Shown one piece after another: positions 21,136 through 30,150 of a stretch of 64,000 nucleotides of DNA (position 1 is the stretch's first letter; every line of letters begins with the position of its first letter). The notes beneath the pieces were generated by a model. It was given only the letters and a program-made list of their open reading frames with translations, did no database searches and had not been told where the DNA came from. The stretch is from Macrothele yani (lineage: Eukaryota; Arthropoda; Arachnida; Araneae; Macrothelidae). Position numbers and translations under genes: made by a program. The stretch lies in assembly GCA_039090855.1 (NCBI GenBank), contig CM076991.1, positions 73,101,349 through 73,165,348 on the forward strand, read 5' to 3'.

Positions 21136-23300
21136 TTTGATATCATTCACTACACTCACTGGTCATCCAACATTTCAAAAGTTATACATCGCAATCTACT
21201 CATCTCTCAGTTTCATAGAATTGCTAAAATTTGCTCTAGACAGTTCTTACTTGTAAAAAATCTGAAAGCTCTTCTTTCTAAACTGCAATCTAACAAAGTT
21301 CCTAAAAATTTCTTAATACATCATTTTAATCATTTAATTTTGAACTATAATTCGGTGTCCAAGCGTTTCAAATTGCACATTGACATGCTTTATTAACCTA
21401 GGACCTAACAATTTTAAGTATATAGGCAACATAAAATAAAGTGCTATTTGGTGGGTCCCTAATAGCTGAAGATCCTATCTACATACACAGTTTTGCATCT
21501 TGGCAATTCACACATTTTTTGGCCTACCAGGTAGTTGATTAACCGCGACCACCTTTTATATCAGTGTATATATTTATGTTCTTGTGAGTGCTCTGTTCCG
21601 TTTTGTTTGATGTCTTGTCATGGTGGTTTAGTTCTGCCGGTAAGCTCTTAATTACTTTTTTTCTTTTTTTTTTTAGTTGTGTAAATTTGATTCTTGGAAT
21701 TCTTGTGCTTATTAGAATTTGGTTTTGTGGCCTAGGGAGCATGACCAACCAACAATTTTGGCTTGCCTTGTCGTTTTGTTGGTACAAGAAAGGCCACTTC
21801 CACAGGTTGATGCTCTCCTGATGACGGCAACCCGTTTATAGTTTTAACTTGTTTTGAAGTTCCTTTTTTAAAATTTTGTATTTTTGTTCTGTAACGTTTC
21901 CATTCTATTTATATATATTAAAACTACGGATATATATATTAAAACTATTAAGAATATATTAAAAAAAACACTGCCCGCTGTTGTAAAGAAAAAAAGAAGT
22001 AGGTAGTAGAGTACATTTTTTTTCTTTTTGTTTTGGTCATCAACATGGAAAGAAAATAATTTTGCTTCTCTTCTTCTACGTTTTTTTTTTTTTTCTTTTT
22101 AACTGAAACCTAGCTTTCGAAACACAACTTCGACGGCAGAATAGCTGGCTTTGTGTATTGCTGAATTTTGTACTTTTTTAAACATTTTCATAGGTGGTGC
22201 AATTTTTTGTTGTCCTGAAATTCTTGTATGGACTTCTGTTTTCTTTTGCCTTCCACAGCGTCGAAGGGAACGCAACCTCTTTACAGAGAGCATCAAAAAC
22301 TGACTTAATATGACCTGCGACGAACTGTAAACATCCTTCGCTTAAAAACGTAGAATGCTGCGCGAGAGACCTTTTGGATCCTGAAATCTAATTATGCAGA
22401 GATGATGGTATTTCCGTGTAACTCGTAAATCGACAGCTCGCCCATTTGTTTTGACTAGCTCAGGATTTGATTTCTATTTTAGGGATGTTTGTGGGCGAAT
22501 CGGATTTGCTGCATTTTCCCTGTGTTTGAACAGCAGCAGCATTTTTGCGGGCGTGGTTCTTTAATAGGGTGAAAAGCTCACTTGGATCCTTGTGCCGGAT
22601 GAAGCACTGCTTCCGAAACAGAGACATTTCGCGTAGGGGATCTCAGGCGTGACTCAGTCGGCGCGGTTTCGAGGCGCCAACCGAAGCCTGGGAACCGGTG
22701 TTGTGGCCACGTGGCATGACATCATCGTGGGAAGCTGGACTGAATCATTTCCATAGATCGGAAGATGAATTTGACGTCATCATCGACGCCAATAAGGCAT
22801 TCTCATTCTGTGACATAACATAACAATAAAAAATAAAATATAATTATTATGATGAAGAAACATCGGCGCCAAATATCCCTTTCATCTTGCTAGGATCCAT
22901 GCACCTTTTAGTAAACACACGAAAAATTATTACATAACAGAACTGCACTTCAGAAACTGCCAGTTCCAGACAACTACCCTGTTTAGAACCAAATAACTAT
23001 TCCACAAAATTCCCCCCTTTTTTTGGGTGGTTTCAGAGTCGAATTAAATTCGTAGGTGCTGAAAGTGGGCTGTTCTGAATACGTACTCGGGTAGAAGGGA
23101 AAACAAATTTCGCGATGAATTTCACTCTTTAAGTTCGCAACAACAAACGTAAATAACGTAGGACAGCACGCAAAACATCCCTCCCTGCAGTGCTGGTACG
23201 TAGAAAAACAGTAATGTCTACTATGTATTGGCAATTCTAAATTCTCTGAGAGCGGTGAAATTTTTGATGAGAAAAATTACTGGGTTGCAGAGAAACGGGT
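21136..23300. other. Long spacer with a GC-rich motif cluster
   Basis: Mostly AT-rich DNA with T-runs (21659-21676, 22081-22100) and TATATATTAAAACTA repeats near 21914-21957. No coding frame is recognised. Between 22620 and 22810 GC content rises and the sequence carries TGACTCA, CACGTG, TGACATCA and TGACGTCA, listed separately. Confidence 0.4.
22640..22800. promoter_or_regulatory. Candidate bZIP/bHLH motif cluster
   Basis: TGACTCA (22650-22656, AP-1 type), CACGTG (22708-22713, E-box), TGACATCA (22717-22724) and TGACGTCA (22772-22779, CRE type) lie within about 130 bp of GC-rich sequence in an AT-rich setting. No transcript can be tied to it and short motifs arise by chance, so this is weak. 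Confidence 0.2.
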
Positions 23301-23302
23301 GT

Positions 23303-23400
23303 CGGACATTTGCCCACCGGCAAGATGCCCACCGGACACTTGCCCACCCGGACACTTGCTCACCGGGACATTTGCTCACTGGACACGAGCCCACTGAACT
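23303..23400. repeat. Short minisatellite, about 16-17 bp unit
   Basis: About six degenerate units of the form GGACACTTGCCCACCG stand head to tail. A single reverse-complement unit (GTCCGGGTGGGCAAATGT) occurs at 27687-27704. Confidence 0.75.
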
Positions 23401-23595
23401 TGGGCACACTTAGCACAGTAACTTTAGGAATAATCGCTGCCATATTTTCGAAATTTAAGCATCATAACCTGCTTTGATTTGGGGAGATGGTGTACATCCG
23501 CCGAAATTTTAATTTTGTAAGCAGTGTGACCCAACGCACGTTTTGAAAAAGAATTCGAATTGTCTGCACTAGAGGGGGTGGATAATGGATAGCTC

Positions 23596-25188
23596 TAGGG
23601 GCGGATTTATGGGGTCGCGCAAGTCGCAATCGCAAAGGGCCCCCGTACCTTGAGGGCCCCCGATTCATTGTGAAAAGAGAAGTAAAGGAAGGAGGAAACA
23701 AAGAAAAGGAAAAAGAGGAAACAAATTATGTTGTGTGTGATGAATATAACATTTTTCTTTTCGGATTCAAAGAAAAGCAGTAGTGGTTCAAACTTTTATA
23801 TGTGGCCTATACTTGTTCAATGAATTCATAATATCCTACTGATATAACCTTCTAACCCCACCTCTGATATGATGAATTACTTTATTAGAAATAAACCAGA
23901 AAATAAAGGAGAACTAAAAAATCTGAGGAAAGACTTTCGTGATTCTGGAAAAACGTATTTCAGGGATATAAATGAAAATTCCTTTTACAGGTTACGGACA
24001 AATGAAACAAAAGAAAAAAGAAACTAGTTAACTTTTTCTGAAACTTCTAAGTCTGTTTACTGCTATGTGTGTAAACTTCTTCCCGACCTTAAACAATCAC
24101 ATAGGGTTCTTGTTGATGGATTTTCTGATTGGTTCCGTACAGAAAAAATTTTAAGAAATTATGAAATCTCGAAGTCTCACTTGACAGCCATGGCCATGCT
24201 AAGAAGATGACATCCACTCAGATATCACAGAGAAACTGAATGCTCTGAAAATGTAAATAAGGGTAATTTTTTAACTTGTATGAAGTATCTTGCAGAGTTT
24301 GGTGCCTTTCTGAAAGATCATTTTGAAAAGTATGAGCACAATGGTTCAGACAGAACAAAATATTTGTCTCTCCAAACGTATGATGAGATATTAATTGTAA
24401 TTGCGGAAAAACTTGAGGAGGTGTTTTGTGAAGAGGTTAAAAATTCACAGTACTTTTCAATTATCGCCGATTCTACTCTTCACGTAAGTCATGTGGACCA
24501 ACTAACTTTCGCTTTGAGGTATGTAAAAACTGATGGAAAAACTGTTGAGCGATTCTTTGGTTTTTTGTCCATAAAATCTCATAAAGCAGAGCATTTGAAA
24601 GATAGTCTTGAAAAATATTTCAGATCTAGGGCTTAATATAAAAAACTGTAGAGGTCAATGCTATGACAGTGCCTTGAACATGTCAGGTGTATATGCTGGC
24701 TTTCAACTAAAAATAAATGAAAGAAGTCCCACAGCATTTTATGTTCCGTGCTTAACCCATCCTTTGAATTTAGTAGGCAATAATGCAGCTGAGTGCTGCA
24801 GATATGCTGAAGCTTACTTTGATTTTGTTTAAAAAGTATGTACTTTTTTTCGGCCTGCACTCATCGTTGGGAAATACTTAAATCCCACTACACAGAGAGT
24901 AATGGGCTGAATCATGTCAATTATGATGAAGTCACAGTCATTTTTGCTGCAATTAAAGCCAATCATAATTTCTTATGAATATGATGCTGAGTTTGTAAGT
25001 AAATGAAATAGTGTTTCCTTTTCGTTGCAATACAAAATAATAACAGAATTATTTTATGATGATGAAATTTATTGTAGTCCATTTAAAAATTAAAGTAAAT
25101 ATACCCGGAACCTGGATGTGTGTCTCAAAACGAGGGGCCCCCGAAAGGTTCATTGAGACGGGCCACCTACAGTATAAATCCGCCAGTG
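23596..25188 (+). mobile_element. hAT element, internally deleted
   Basis: Left end TAGGGGCGGATTTATGGGGT and right end (reverse complement CACTGGCGGATTTATACTG) are hAT-like terminal repeats. The flanking 8-mers GATAGCTC (23588-23595) and GATAGATC (25189-25196) match at seven of eight bases, as expected for an aged 8-bp hAT target duplication. Subterminal GGGCCCCC runs occur in inverse orientation at both ends. It is 1.6 kb long, shorter than an autonomous hAT (usually 2.5 kb or more). Confidence 0.85.
24000..24835 (+). pseudogene. hAT transposase remnant, DUF4371/ZMYM1-like
   Basis: The frame 24280-24636 encodes KYLAEFGAFLKDHFEKY, KYLSLQTYDEILIVIAEKL, then YFSIIADSTLHVSHVDQLTF, which is the DUF4371 region around the first catalytic aspartate (IADST). 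A second frame (24608-24832) continues CRGQCYDSALNMSGVYAGFQ, holding the second aspartate, and YVPCLTHPLNLVG. Upstream, a TTF-type finger remnant (YCYVCKLLPDLKQS-like text) is broken by stops near 24030-24200. The C-terminal dimerisation domain is absent. Proteins of this kind are often called zinc finger MYM-type protein 1-like. Confidence 0.8.
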
Positions 25189-25559
25189 GATAGATCCCAA
25201 AATTTCGCACGCCGCATGCAAATCAAAAACCTACACAACCAGATCTCTACGAGAAACGGCAAATTCGCACCCGGGAGATTGGTACCCTTCAGAGCCTGCG
25301 ACGTTACGGAGTCGTATACAAATTGCATGAATGACAAATTGCGTTTCGTTCCGAGTTCTTGTCAAAGTGTGGGAGTTTTCCTAGTAGAACAAAGCAAAAT
25401 GTGCTAGTTTTCCTAGGTATATAAATGCGTATGTAAGATCATAACGACACAAGGTTTACCTAGAACTTTGTGACTCACTAAATCTTGAGTTATGATTTTA
25501 ATATTTCGCATGTCATGCATTGAAGGCTAATCTACAGAGACTCAGGTGTTCACAAAATG

Positions 25560-25747
25560 CCCACACTACGGGCCTTTTTAGAAGGTTTTAAATTACAACC
25601 TTATTATTTCGTATTTGTAAGCATTTCATAAAGCATAAAAAAAGGCACTGAACGGATTATTTCTCAGCTCTTTACAAGGCACCTAGGCCGCGGGCCGTTT
25701 TAGAAGATTTTAAGTTACAACCTAGACATTTGGTATTTGTAAACATA
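25560..25747. repeat. ~121-bp tandem repeat, left part
   Basis: GGGCC followed by TTTT(A/T)GAAG(A/G)TTTTAAATTACAACC starts at 25571 and again at 25692, 121 bp apart, with the linker AAAGGCACTGAACGGATTAT between. A third unit lies at 27067-27183, on the other side of the inserted DD41D element. Confidence 0.8.
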
Positions 25748-27064
25748 CAGAGTGATTCATAATTAGTGGCGGTGTTTCAGTGGCATATTATCGGAAAACG
25801 GGAAACAACAAACTAAAACCGCAAACAGAATATGACAGATGACAACTAAAAGTTTTATTACCTGTAGAATCGATACATCAGATTGCTCAACAACTTCGAC
25901 ATGCGCGCCTTTCGTGGCACGTAAGATATCCAAGAGATAATAAATTTCCCGCCAAGTGTTCGCCAGCATTTGCGGCGTTACTGTTGCTATCGCAGCACCA
26001 ATTCTGGTCTTCGGGTCATTGAGGGAGGTCACAGGGGTCTGGTAAACGATGTTTTTCACGTGTCTCCACAGGAAGAAATCTATTGGCGTAATGTCGGGTG
26101 AGCGCGGAGACCATGGAATAGGTCCACCACGCCCAACCCAGTGCCCAAGAAAATGCAGGTCCAGAAATTTTCGGACAATAACAGCCCAATGTGGCGGTGT
26201 GCCATCGTGCTGGAACACCACATTGGGCTGCCGATCTTCCAACTGAGGCATAAGATACAGCTGTAGCATGTCCATATAGGTCACCGCTGTCACTGTTTTC
26301 TCCACACACAAAAAAAGGTCTCCAACACTTCCGAACATGATAAAGCGAACCAGATGTTCACCTTTTGACTATTTCATTCGACGTCTCGAATGGCGCGAGG
26401 GTTTTTGGATCCCCATATTCTGCAGTTATGCCGATGTACCCTACCTGAGACGAAAAACGTTGCTTCATCACTAAATATCCATGTCCGCAGGTAATGTTCA
26501 TCAGCTTCGGCTTTGGACAAAATGTCTTGGGCCAATTGGAAACGGGGGGGGTATGGTCCCGCTGTAAAGCCTGTACGGTCTGCAGTTTGTACGCACGGAG
26601 TTGTAGGCGGTTATGCAGAACCCTCAAAACAGTCGTTTGTGGCATACCAGCTCGTCTCGTTGACTTCTGAGGTCTTCAAGAAATGGCTTCCTGGAAGCGA
26701 TCAACATCGTCCTGCGAAGTGCTCGGTCTTCTCGCTCTTGTTTGATGCTCTACACTTCCAGTCTTTTGAAACTGCTTTAACCAACGTCGGAGACCATTAT
26801 CGGAAGGTGGAGCTATGTCATACTGCGTTCTGTAACGACGTTGCGTTGTGATAACTGACTTTGTTTCGAAGAACCAGAGTACGAACATTGCTTTTTCTTG
26901 AACAGTCGCCATTTTGAAGTATGACGTCAATTTAAGGGGCACCGTGTTGCCACATAAAACTTCCCACGGTGAACTTGTTTATGCCGTAGGCAGTTTTATT
27001 TGGTCGGTTACGGTTTGGCCATGCCAGGCCACGGAAATCCCGACAATAATTATGAATCACGCTG
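25748..27064 (-). mobile_element. Tc1/mariner element of DD41D type
   Basis: The 1,317-bp element starts CAGAGTGATTCATAATTAGT and ends with the reverse complement CAGCGTGATTCATAATTATT. TA flanks it at 25746-25747 and 27065-27066. The transposase is on the minus strand. It was inserted into a ~121-bp tandem repeat, whose units resume directly after it. Confidence 0.92.
25763..26912 (-). pseudogene. DD41D transposase, frameshifted
   Basis: Translation from 26912 gives MATVQEKAMFVLWFFETKSV, an N-terminal helix-turn-helix, with QYDIAPPSDNGLRRWLKQF. The frame then breaks near 26690. The first catalytic aspartate (TWIFSDEATF) lies in a different frame near 26460, and the rest (VFQHDGTPPHWA, RSPDITPIDFFLW) in the frame 25763-26338. 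Forty-one residues separate the second and third aspartates, which places it with DD41D transposases (rosa/Visitor type, from memory) and apart from mariner DD34D. At least two frameshifts inactivate it. Confidence 0.88.
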
Positions 27065-27066
27065 TA

Positions 27067-27183
27067 TTATAAAACCTAATAAAAGGCACTCAACAGATTA
27101 TTTCGCGGCTCTTTACAAAGCACCTAGGCCGCGGGCCTTTTTAAAAGATTTAAAGTTACAACCTAGATATTTCGTATTTCTAA
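27067..27183. repeat. ~121-bp tandem repeat, right part
   Basis: The block AAAAGGCACTCAACAGATTA followed by CACCTAGGCCGCGGGCC and TTAAAGTTACAACC matches the unit at about 25640-25744, and restores the tandem register once the DD41D element is removed. Confidence 0.8.
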
Positions 27184-27189
27184 AGTAAA

Positions 27190-27570
27190 CAATGTCAAAC
27201 GGTATTGATTTGAATATCTCTACATTAGTATACATTGCACAAGGACCGTAGCGTTTACGTTTGGGGGTTAACACCCCCTAAATTTAAACTTTTCCAAATT
27301 TTCAAGTACGTATTTCGTCTATTGATAGCGTTATCTAATGATTTAAGTTTCAACTTTTTAGAACCCATGAAAAAGATTATGTATGTTAATTTACATTTGG
27401 GAGGTTAACACCCCCTAAATTTAAACTTTTCCAGATTTTCCAGTGCGTTGTTCGTCTATTTATAGCGTTGTCTAATGATTTAAACTTGAGCATTTTGAAC
27501 CCATAAGAAAGGTGATATACATTAGTTTAGGTTTGGGGATAGACCCCTAAAATTTCAACATTTCTAAAAC
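27190..27570. repeat. ~137-bp tandem repeat, about three units
   Basis: TTTGGG(G/A)GGTTAACACCCCCTAAATTT recurs at about 27260 and 27397, and a diverged third form (TTTGGGGATAGACCCCTAAA) at about 27532. Each is followed by AACTTTTCCA and GATAGCGTT(A/G)TCTAATGATTTAA in the first two. Confidence 0.8.
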
Positions 27571-28700
27571 AAAGTGCAATTTTTATGCGGTCCATAAATA
27601 TTTATGTGATCAGTTTTCCCGCACTAGATCGGAAACGTCATCCGACGTTACGTAATACAAATCATCCATAGTGGATGATTTGAATTGTCCGGGTGGGCAA
27701 ATGTGGAAGAAGGAGGGGGGGGTCAGGACCGCCAGAAGAACACATCAGAAACAGTTTGCGCTCCAACTATCAGTGATGTACTACATAGTTCTAAGAAATC
27801 ACAGGGTGAGGTAAAATCAACCCGGAAAGAAGGCCCTTCAAATTTTGAAAGCAATTCAATAGCTAATTTGTTTTGTTTTGAGCCTTCAAGATTTTTCATC
27901 CAATTTTTTTTCTGATATATTTTTTTTAATTTTCAATAAAGATGCTTCATTTGAGCAATTTTAAATATAAGAATGTTATGAGGGAGTCATATGCTAAGAA
28001 TATTGAGTCTTTCAGATACTACTCAATTTATTCTACATGATTCCAAATATTAGTTAATGGTAAATAATTAAAATTAGCCACACTGAATCCAAGTTTTTGC
28101 TAAGATTATGGGGTAGGAATAGGAGATATCTTCAGTGATATATATATATATATTTTGTTAGTTCGGAGTGTTTTAACTGCTACCACTGTGAGCATGATTT
28201 GGAAAGGACGACGACTAGCTCTGGGAAGAACAACGACCACCTCCGGTGGTGCAGGGCCGTTGATGGCAAGGGGCCAAAGGAGTTTCAGCCCCCCCCCCCG
28301 CGAGTCAATCAAACCGATTTATGTAGAAAATACACGTTGTTGTAAATTCTTTGAACTTTAATTTTCATTGGTTTATGAAAATTATTTTTATATTTTTTTA
28401 TAAGCATAAATGCTTTTCCTGATTATAATTTTTTTGTCGTGAATTACATTTTCTAAAAACAAGAAAAGTTGAAGTGATACAGCAGGAACGATAAATAACT
28501 ACAGCGAAATTACTTCTATTGGTGAATCAATAGGAGCAGCTGCGCCAATGATTCTCTGCCACATGGTGACAGGGTTTGTTGGTGTTTTGGCTCATAGGAA
28601 AGAGAAATGCTGTTTATTGTTTGTTTGTTTGTTTGTTTGTTTTGTTTTGTTTTCTTTTGTTTTTGGAGAAACATAAAATTTTAAAGACCATTACAATTTA
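27571..28700. other. Spacer with microsatellites
   Basis: Contains an inverted pair ATCATCCATAGTGGATGAT (27661-27680), a single inverted unit of the 23303 minisatellite, TA repeats at 28138-28153, a C-run near 28291-28301 and a TTTG microsatellite at 28617-28645. No coding frame is recognised. Confidence 0.4.
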
Positions 28701-30131
28701 CGCTGGCGGAAAGTGAAAAAAGAACACCAAGAAGGAATTGGTGGACGATCATGAAATTTACATATGTTAATGAGGTTGAGTTTACGTAGGTATGGTGTTA
28801 ATTTCGGGACCAACCGGTGAGCGCTTACGCCACAGCACGGCATAATATGCAAATTATCGTCGGTGGTATTTAAGAAGTACGGCTAAGTGAATGTAATCAG
28901 TCGTCGGCGTACAGACACGTGCGAAGACCCTGAAGAAGCTGCAATGCCTGGACATGGAAGACGTATACGATTTCAGCAGTTATCGGACTTTGAGCGAGGT
29001 CGTCTAGTCGGACTCCGCGAGGACGGGTGGTGGTATCGTCGTATTGCGGAGCGAATCGGACGGGAAGTATCGGTGGTGGTACGATGGTGGCGTAGATGGT
29101 TCGAGGAACATTCCCACTCGAGAAGACGTGGAACCGGGAGTCACAGACGGACTGATGAGCGGACCGATCGACGCATAAGAAGAGCTGCGTTGTCAAGCAG
29201 AACATCCACTGCGACGCAAATCCGAGCTGCCGTTGCACCTGAAGTGACTGTGCATACAATCCGCAACCGTCTACAGGATGCAGGACTACGTGCACGTGTG
29301 CCTCTGGCATGTGTATCTCTGACTCCAGCCCACCGTCAGGAAAGGCTGCAGTGGTGTCGCCAACGTCTGCACTGGAGAACGCAATGGCGATCTGTCGTGT
29401 TCAGCGATGAAAGCAGATTCTGCTTGGGAGCCACCGATGGCCGTATGCGTGTTCGCAGACGTACAGGGGAGCGTCTCCACCCTTCTTGCATCGGCCAGCG
29501 ACACACAGGGCCTACACCTGGTCTCCTGGTGTGGGGAGCGATCAGCTATCACTCCCGTACACAACTAGTTTTTGTACCGGGTACGTTAAACAGCACCTCC
29601 TACATCAACAACATCATTCAGCCCGTTGTTGTGCCATTCGTAAGGTTGGTCCATCGTGGTGTTTTCCAGCAAGATAACGCACGCCCACACACGACACGTG
29701 CAACGCAACATGCACTTCAGGGTGTGAGACAACTTCCATTGTCTGCACGTTCACCGGATTTGGCCCCCATTGAGCACGTGTGGGATTTTATGGGACAACG
29801 ACTTATCCGGTCTCCATGGCCAGCCACGACCATCCCCGATTTACGCGTTCAGGTTGAGGATGCTTGGAACTCAATACCCCAAACTTACATCCAACAGCTG
29901 TACGACAGACTCCATGCCAGAATTGCACAGTGTGACGCAGTTCATGGCGGTTCAACCTCGTACTAACCATGTTACATGGAAATGTTATTTTTCAGTTTAC
30001 CAGCAAATACAGCTGTATTTTGCCATAATGTTTTGAGCACGTTATCCTCTGTATTCCGTTATTATGCTGTATAAATTTCGTTGGTATCAGACGTCTCCTT
30101 CTTAGTGTCCTTTTTTCACTTTCCGCCAGTG
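28701..30131 (+). mobile_element. Tc1-like element, family 2, copy B (apparently intact)
   Basis: The 1,431-bp element has ~37-bp inverted ends (CGCTGGCGGAAAGTGAAAAA on the left; reverse complement CACTGGCGGAAAGTGAAAAA on the right), TA on both sides (28699-28700 and 30132-30133), and an unbroken transposase gene. It is highly similar to 14026-15442. Confidence 0.95.
28944..29966 (+). CDS. Tc1 family 2 transposase, complete frame, DD32E spacing
   Basis: A DDE transposase that would cut and paste its own element. From the ATG at 28944 it is 340 residues, the normal Tc1 length; the frame is open further up to 28887, but the family start MPGHGRR lies at 28944 and the sister copy has its start at the same place. 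Residues 11-50 form the first helix-turn-helix (QLSDFERGRLVGLREDG, RRIAERIG), residues 75-118 the second (VTVHTIRNRLQDAG). Catalytic residues are D155 (VVFSDESRF), D244 (FQQDNARPH) and E277 (LAPIEHVW). Only 32 residues lie between D244 and E277, against 34 in most Tc1 proteins. GGSTSY is the C-terminus. Compared with the other copy it carries a 15-bp in-frame insertion near residues 119-125. No stop or frameshift is seen, so activity is possible but untested. Confidence 0.92.
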   Translation: MPGHGRRIRFQQLSDFERGRLVGLREDGWWYRRIAERIGREVSVVVRWWRRWFEEHSHSRRRGTGSHRRTDERTDRRIRRAALSSRTSTATQIRAAVAPEVTVHTIRNRLQDAGLRARVPLACVSLTPAHRQERLQWCRQRLHWRTQWRSVVFSDESRFCLGATDGRMRVRRRTGERLHPSCIGQRHTGPTPGLLVWGAISYHSRTQLVFVPGTLNSTSYINNIIQPVVVPFVRLVHRGVFQQDNARPHTTRATQHALQGVRQLPLSARSPDLAPIEHVWDFMGQRLIRSPWPATTIPDLRVQVEDAWNSIPQTYIQQLYDRLHARIAQCDAVHGGSTSY

Positions 30132-30150
30132 TATATATACATATATACAT

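Noticed and set aside
23228..23413. Frame rich in HRTLAH/CSPGH repeats
   Set aside because: It is the translation of the 16-17 bp minisatellite.
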